Shown here one piece after another: positions 5,361-8,363 of a DNA stretch of 8,363 nt. This stretch comes from Lysobacter_K sp038248955 (GTDB taxonomy: Bacteria; Pseudomonadota; Gammaproteobacteria; Xanthomonadales; Xanthomonadaceae): contig JBBRWW010000125.1 in NCBI GenBank assembly GCA_038248955.1, forward strand, positions 1-8,363. The letters are read 5' to 3'. Positions within the stretch are counted from its first letter, which is position 1. Each line of letters begins with the position of its first letter. The notes under the pieces are model-generated. The model did no database searches, was not told where the DNA came from, and saw only the letters and a program-made list of their open reading frames with translations. The translations under genes were made by a program, and so were the position numbers.

Positions 5361-6353
5361 ATGAACCCGCCCCTGCCGATGAATGATCCCGCTGCCACCT
5401 TCCAGGCCACCGTCCCCGACAGCGCCGCCGGGCGCCGGTTCGACGCCGTCCTGGCCGAACTGTTCCCGGCCTACTCGCGCTCGCGGCTGGCGGAATGGAT
5501 CAAGTCCGGCGACGCCCTGCTCGACGGTCGCCAGGTCCGGCCCCGCGACCCGGTCCGCGGCGGCGAGGCGGTCAGCCTGGCGGTCGTACTCGACGTGCAG
5601 ACGCATTCCGAGCCCGAAGACATCCCGCTCGACGTGCTGTACGAGGACGAGGAGGTGATCGTCATCGACAAGCCGGCCGGGCTGGTCGTGCACCCGGGGG
5701 CGGGCAACCCGACCGGCACCCTGGTCAACGCGCTGCTGCACCGGCACCCGTCGATGAACGCCTTGCCTCGCGCCGGCATCGTCCATCGGCTCGACAAGGA
5801 CACCTCCGGCGTCATGGTGGTCGCGCGCACGCTGCCCGCGCATACCGCGCTGGTGTCGCAACTGTCGTCGCGCGAGGTCCACCGCCAGTACGTCGCGGTG
5901 GTGGTCGGCGCGCTTGTGTCGGGTGGCACCGCCAACCTGCCAATCGACCGCCACCCGCGCGACCGCATCCGCATGGCTGTGCGCGAGGACGGCCGCGACG
6001 CGGTAACCCACTACCGGCTGCGCGAGCGCTTCCGCGCCCACACGCTGCTGGAATGCCGGCTGGAAAGCGGCCGTACCCACCAGATCCGGGTGCACATGGC
6101 ACACCTCAAGCACCCGATCCTCGGCGACCCGCTGTACGGCGGCCCGCTGAAGTTGCCCAAGGGCTCCAGCGCCGAACTGATCGAGACCCTGCGCACCTTC
6201 AAGCGCCAGGCATTGCACGCCGAGACCCTCGAGTTCGTGCATCCGATCAGTGGCGAACCGGTGCGCTGCACGGCGCCGGTGCCGGCCGACATGCTGCGCC
6301 TGGTGGCCGAGCTGCGCGCCGACAGCCAGGCGGCGGCCGCCAAGGCGCGCTAG
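5361..6353 (+). CDS. rluD: 23S rRNA pseudouridine synthase RluD
   Basis: This RluA-family pseudouridine synthase, by closest likeness RluD, modifies uridines in helix 69 of 23S rRNA (E. coli positions 1911, 1915, 1917). It has 330 residues. An N-terminal S4 RNA-binding domain covers about residues 24-75 (RRFDAVLAELFPAYSRSRL, GDALLDG, GEAVSL). The catalytic domain has IDKPAGLVVHPGAGNPTGTL, the signature GIVHRLDKDTSGVMVVA with catalytic Asp145, and the C-terminal LESGRTHQIRVHMAHLKHPI and GDPLYGG. The GAGNPTGTLVNALL segment favours RluD over RluC. The start is uncertain: ATGs at 5361 and 5379 lie in two copies of the 13-bp sequence CCCTGCCGATGAA and neither has a Shine-Dalgarno. It is divergent from bamD, and its stop is 4 bp before the pgeF ATG, indicating co-transcription. 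Confidence 0.94.
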   Translation: MNPPLPMNDPAATFQATVPDSAAGRRFDAVLAELFPAYSRSRLAEWIKSGDALLDGRQVRPRDPVRGGEAVSLAVVLDVQTHSEPEDIPLDVLYEDEEVIVIDKPAGLVVHPGAGNPTGTLVNALLHRHPSMNALPRAGIVHRLDKDTSGVMVVARTLPAHTALVSQLSSREVHRQYVAVVVGALVSGGTANLPIDRHPRDRIRMAVREDGRDAVTHYRLRERFRAHTLLECRLESGRTHQIRVHMAHLKHPILGDPLYGGPLKLPKGSSAELIETLRTFKRQALHAETLEFVHPISGEPVRCTAPVPADMLRLVAELRADSQAAAAKAR

Positions 6354-6357
6354 TCCG

Positions 6358-7191
6358 ATGCCACCGGCGCTGCTCCACGCCGACTGGCCCGCGCCGCCGT
6401 CGGTGCGGGCATTCACCACGCTGCGCCACGGACTGGGCGGGTCGCTTGCGCCGTTCGACCACTTCAACCTCGGCAATTGCCACGCCGCCGAGGGCGATGA
6501 TCCGGCCAGGGTCCAGCGCAACCGCGCGCTGCTGGCCGAACAGGCGCGGCTGCCGTCCACGCCGCACTGGTTGCGGCAGGTGCACGGCGTCGATGTGCGG
6601 CGTTGCGATGATGTAACGCCGCTGCCGTATGCCCCGGGGAAAGTTCAGGCGCCTGCATCGCCCGGCGCAGAGGCACGAGGCGCTGCAGCAGACGAACCCA
6701 CGGCCGATGCCGCAGTCACGTCCGCGCCCGGCAGCGTGCTGGCGATCCTCACCGCCGACTGCCTGCCGGTGCTGCTGTGCGCCGTCGACGGCAGCGAGGT
6801 CGCGGCGGCGCATGCCGGCTGGCGCGGGTTGGCGGCGGGCGTGCTCGAGGCAACCGTCGCGGCGATGCACACGCCGGCCGACCGGGTGATGGCGTGGCTG
6901 GGGCCGGCCGCCGGGCCTGGGCACTACGAGATCGGCGTCGAGGTCTTCGATGCCTTCGTGTCGCGGGACTGGCTGGCCGCAGAGGCGTTCACCAGTACCC
7001 GGCCGCAGCACTGGCGCGTCGACCTGTACGCACTGGCGCGGCACCGATTAGTGCGCGCCGGCGTCCCGGCGGCGCGCATCCACGGCGGCGGCCTGTGCAC
7101 GATCGCCGATCCGTTGCGTTTTTTCTCCCATCGGCGCGACCGTCGCACGGGCCGCATGGCCTCGCTGGTCTGGATCGAATCGGGGTCCTGA
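6358..7191 (+). CDS. pgeF: Peptidoglycan editing factor / purine nucleoside phosphorylase (YfiH family)
   Basis: This is a multicopper-oxidase-like (laccase domain, DUF152) protein of the YfiH/PgeF family. Members have been linked to purine nucleoside phosphorolysis and to keeping L-Ser out of peptidoglycan in place of L-Ala; which applies here is not visible. It has 277 residues against a usual 240-260. The metal-site residues are His76 (RQVHGVDV), Cys135 (LTADCLPVLL) and His152 (AAHAGWRGL), followed by WLGPAAGPGHYEIGVEV and the C-terminal GGLCTIADPLRFFSHRRD. The extra length is a Pro/Ala-rich insertion at about residues 86-115, between the His76 and Cys135 segments. The start at 6358 is 4 bp after the rluD stop and has no strong Shine-Dalgarno, consistent with translational coupling. 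The order rluD-pgeF-clpB is conserved in E. coli. Confidence 0.93.
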   Translation: MPPALLHADWPAPPSVRAFTTLRHGLGGSLAPFDHFNLGNCHAAEGDDPARVQRNRALLAEQARLPSTPHWLRQVHGVDVRRCDDVTPLPYAPGKVQAPASPGAEARGAAADEPTADAAVTSAPGSVLAILTADCLPVLLCAVDGSEVAAAHAGWRGLAAGVLEATVAAMHTPADRVMAWLGPAAGPGHYEIGVEVFDAFVSRDWLAAEAFTSTRPQHWRVDLYALARHRLVRAGVPAARIHGGGLCTIADPLRFFSHRRDRRTGRMASLVWIESGS

Positions 7192-7455
7192 CGAGGCCGG
7201 CCCGTCGCATCGCAGCCGGGCCATCGCCGGCGCTCTTTCGGCCGCCGCCGGGCGCGCCGTTCGACCAGCCCCGACGAGCGAGCAGGCATGGCGCGCCGTC
7301 GCGCCTTCGCCCGGCAACCGCACGCGCGCCGGCAACACGACCTCGGCGCACGATACGGGTCGGCTCGTGCGCCGCTTGCTGCGGGGAGGGCCCGCCTCTG
7401 CGCTCGCGCATCGAACATCGACCATGCGATGAAGTCGGCTGGCTGGCTCGCCAGG
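7192..7455. other. Non-coding stretch between pgeF and clpB, nothing recognised
   Basis: This GC-rich stretch has no convincing gene on either strand. A short open frame at 7288-7479 is Arg/Ala-rich and looks like chance. A weak GGCCCG/CGGGCC inverted repeat (7199-7204 and 7217-7222, 12-nt loop) follows the pgeF stop, but there is no T-run. No REP palindrome of the kind found left of nadE is present. Confidence 0.5.
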
Positions 7456-7473
7456 GTCGGCGGCACCGCCGAC
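7456..7473. other. Perfect inverted repeat abutting the clpB promoter
   Basis: GTCGGCGG (7456-7463) and CCGCCGAC (7466-7473) are perfect 8-bp arms around CA, ending one base before the candidate -35 CTTGAA. It has no T-run. It could be a weak (Rho-assisted) terminator for the rluD-pgeF transcript, or a binding site next to the clpB promoter. Confidence 0.5.
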
Positions 7474-7474
7474 G

Positions 7475-7502
7475 CTTGAATCGGCGCTGCCCGGCCGCAT
7501 TT
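7475..7502 (+). promoter_or_regulatory. Sigma-32 (RpoH) type heat-shock promoter of clpB
   Basis: CTTGAA (7475-7480) matches the RpoH -35 core. After a 14-nt spacer, CCGCATTT (7495-7502) matches the -10 consensus CCCCATTT with one mismatch. Both motifs and their spacing fit the proteobacterial heat-shock promoter, and it lies upstream of clpB, a classic RpoH target. It implies a transcript start near 7510 and a 5' leader of roughly 60 nt. Confidence 0.75.
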
Positions 7503-7572
7503 CATTGCCCATCGCGGCCCCGGTTTTCGCGCCGGAACGGCCATGCCGACCGCCACCGACGAGGGATTCCCG

Positions 7573-8363
7573 ATGCGCATGGACAAACTGACTTCCCGTT
7601 TCCAGCAGGCGCTCGCCGATGCGCAGTCGCTGGCGGTCGGCCGCGACCACAGCGTGATCGAACCCGTTCACCTGCTGACCGCGCTGCTCGACCAGAGCGG
7701 CGGCAGCAGCCGGACGATGCTCGCCCAGGCCGGCGTCAACGTGCCGCTGTTGCGCGAGCGCCTCGGCGAGGCGCTGGAAAAGCTGCCGAAGGTGACGGGG
7801 CAGGCGGGCAACGTCTCGATCGGCAACGACCTGTCGCGGCTGCTCAACGTCACCGACAAGCTCGCGCAGCAGCGCGGCGATGCCTTCATCGCCTCGGAAC
7901 TGTTCCTGCTCGCGGCGCTTGACGACGGCGGTGACGTCGGCCGGGCGCTCAAGGCGGCCGGCGCCAGCAAATCCAGGCTCGAGGCCGGGATCGAGAAACT
8001 GCGCGGCGGCGACAGCGTGCAATCGGAGAATGCCGAAGAACAGCGACAGGCGCTGGAGAAATATTGCATCGACCTGACCGAGCGCGCCGAGAACGGCAAG
8101 CTCGATCCGGTGATCGGCCGCGACGAGGAGATCCGTCGCACGATCCAGGTGCTGCAGCGCCGCACCAAGAACAACCCGGTGCTGATCGGCGAGCCCGGCG
8201 TGGGCAAGACCGCGATAGTGGAAGGCCTGGCCCAGCGCATCATCAACCACGAGGTGCCCGAGGGCCTGCGCGGCAAGCGCGTGCTGTCGCTCGACATGGG
8301 CGCGCTGATCGCCGGGGCCAAGTTCCGCGGCGAGTTCGAGGAGCGGCTCAAGGGCGTGCTGAG
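7573..8363 (+). CDS. clpB: ATP-dependent chaperone ClpB (disaggregase), 3'-truncated by window edge
   Basis: ClpB is the hexameric AAA+ disaggregase that, with DnaK, threads aggregated proteins through its pore and refolds them after heat stress. The window holds 263 residues of a protein usually near 860; the frame is open to the last base. The N-terminal Clp-repeat domain (MRMDKLTSRFQQALADAQSL, IEPVHLLTALLDQ, ASELFLLAAL) covers about residues 1-145. NBD1 then begins with YCIDLTERAENGKLDPVIG, followed by RDEEIRRTIQVLQRRTKNNP, Walker A GEPGVGKT (206-213, Lys212 as in E. coli) and the pore-loop segment GAKFRGEFEERLK with aromatic Phe251. The ATG at 7573 is chosen because MRMDKLT aligns with the E. 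coli start MRLDRLT and GAGGG (7561-7565) lies 7 nt upstream; ATG 7579 is an internal alternative. An RpoH-like promoter lies upstream, so it is probably transcribed independently of pgeF as well as by any read-through. Confidence 0.97.
   Translation, partial: MRMDKLTSRFQQALADAQSLAVGRDHSVIEPVHLLTALLDQSGGSSRTMLAQAGVNVPLLRERLGEALEKLPKVTGQAGNVSIGNDLSRLLNVTDKLAQQRGDAFIASELFLLAALDDGGDVGRALKAAGASKSRLEAGIEKLRGGDSVQSENAEEQRQALEKYCIDLTERAENGKLDPVIGRDEEIRRTIQVLQRRTKNNPVLIGEPGVGKTAIVEGLAQRIINHEVPEGLRGKRVLSLDMGALIAGAKFRGEFEERLKGVL

Noticed and set aside
5268..6560. Long open minus-strand frame continuing upstream of bamD (to 6560).
   Set aside because: It is antisense to rluD and pgeF, shows no family similarity, and is expected from high-GC codon use on the opposite strand. 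BamD homology starts at the ATG 5265-5267.
7288..7479. 63-residue open frame between pgeF and clpB.
   Set aside because: It has Arg/Ala-rich composition, no Shine-Dalgarno and no recognisable similarity, and it overlaps the inverted repeat and the heat-shock -35 element.

Overview
The window is high-GC bacterial chromosome with GC-rich third codon positions. The proteins, and the order sucC-sucD-nadE-(bamD)-rluD-pgeF-clpB, point to a gammaproteobacterium of the Xanthomonadaceae/Lysobacteraceae (Lysobacter/Luteimonas/Xanthomonas type). The family is inferred from protein similarity and from the many REP-like palindromes of the CTCCCG-nnnn-CGGGAG type; the species cannot be named from the sequence alone.

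Left part (1-1871): the 3' two thirds of sucC and all of sucD, the beta and alpha subunits of succinyl-CoA synthetase (TCA cycle), ending in a clear intrinsic terminator. A head-to-head pair of REP-like palindromes sits between the two subunit genes.

Middle (1872-2667): an accessory island. It holds two near-identical REP units about 117 bp apart, short tandem repeats including an eight-unit AAGCC array, a third REP in the opposite orientation, a small DUF559 (Vsr/restriction-like) endonuclease gene, and a fourth REP. The DUF559 frame has no stop of its own. It reads through the last REP as coding sequence and runs in frame into nadE (2668-4302), the glutamine-dependent NAD+ synthetase, so one uninterrupted 676-residue reading frame exists. 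nadE keeps its own ATG and Shine-Dalgarno sequence.

Right part (4303-8363): a conserved gammaproteobacterial neighbourhood also seen in E. coli. bamD (outer-membrane assembly lipoprotein, minus strand) converges on nadE over a terminator hairpin and diverges from rluD (23S rRNA pseudouridine synthase). pgeF (YfiH family) follows rluD by 4 bp. clpB (disaggregase, cut by the window edge) follows after a 381-bp gap carrying a good sigma-32-type heat-shock promoter.

The core genes are ordinary housekeeping genes. The unusual content is the REP/DUF559 island. The empty REP pair in sucC-sucD and the DUF559-containing pair before nadE share the same inverted layout, which suggests, as inference only, an empty and a loaded form of the same kind of element.
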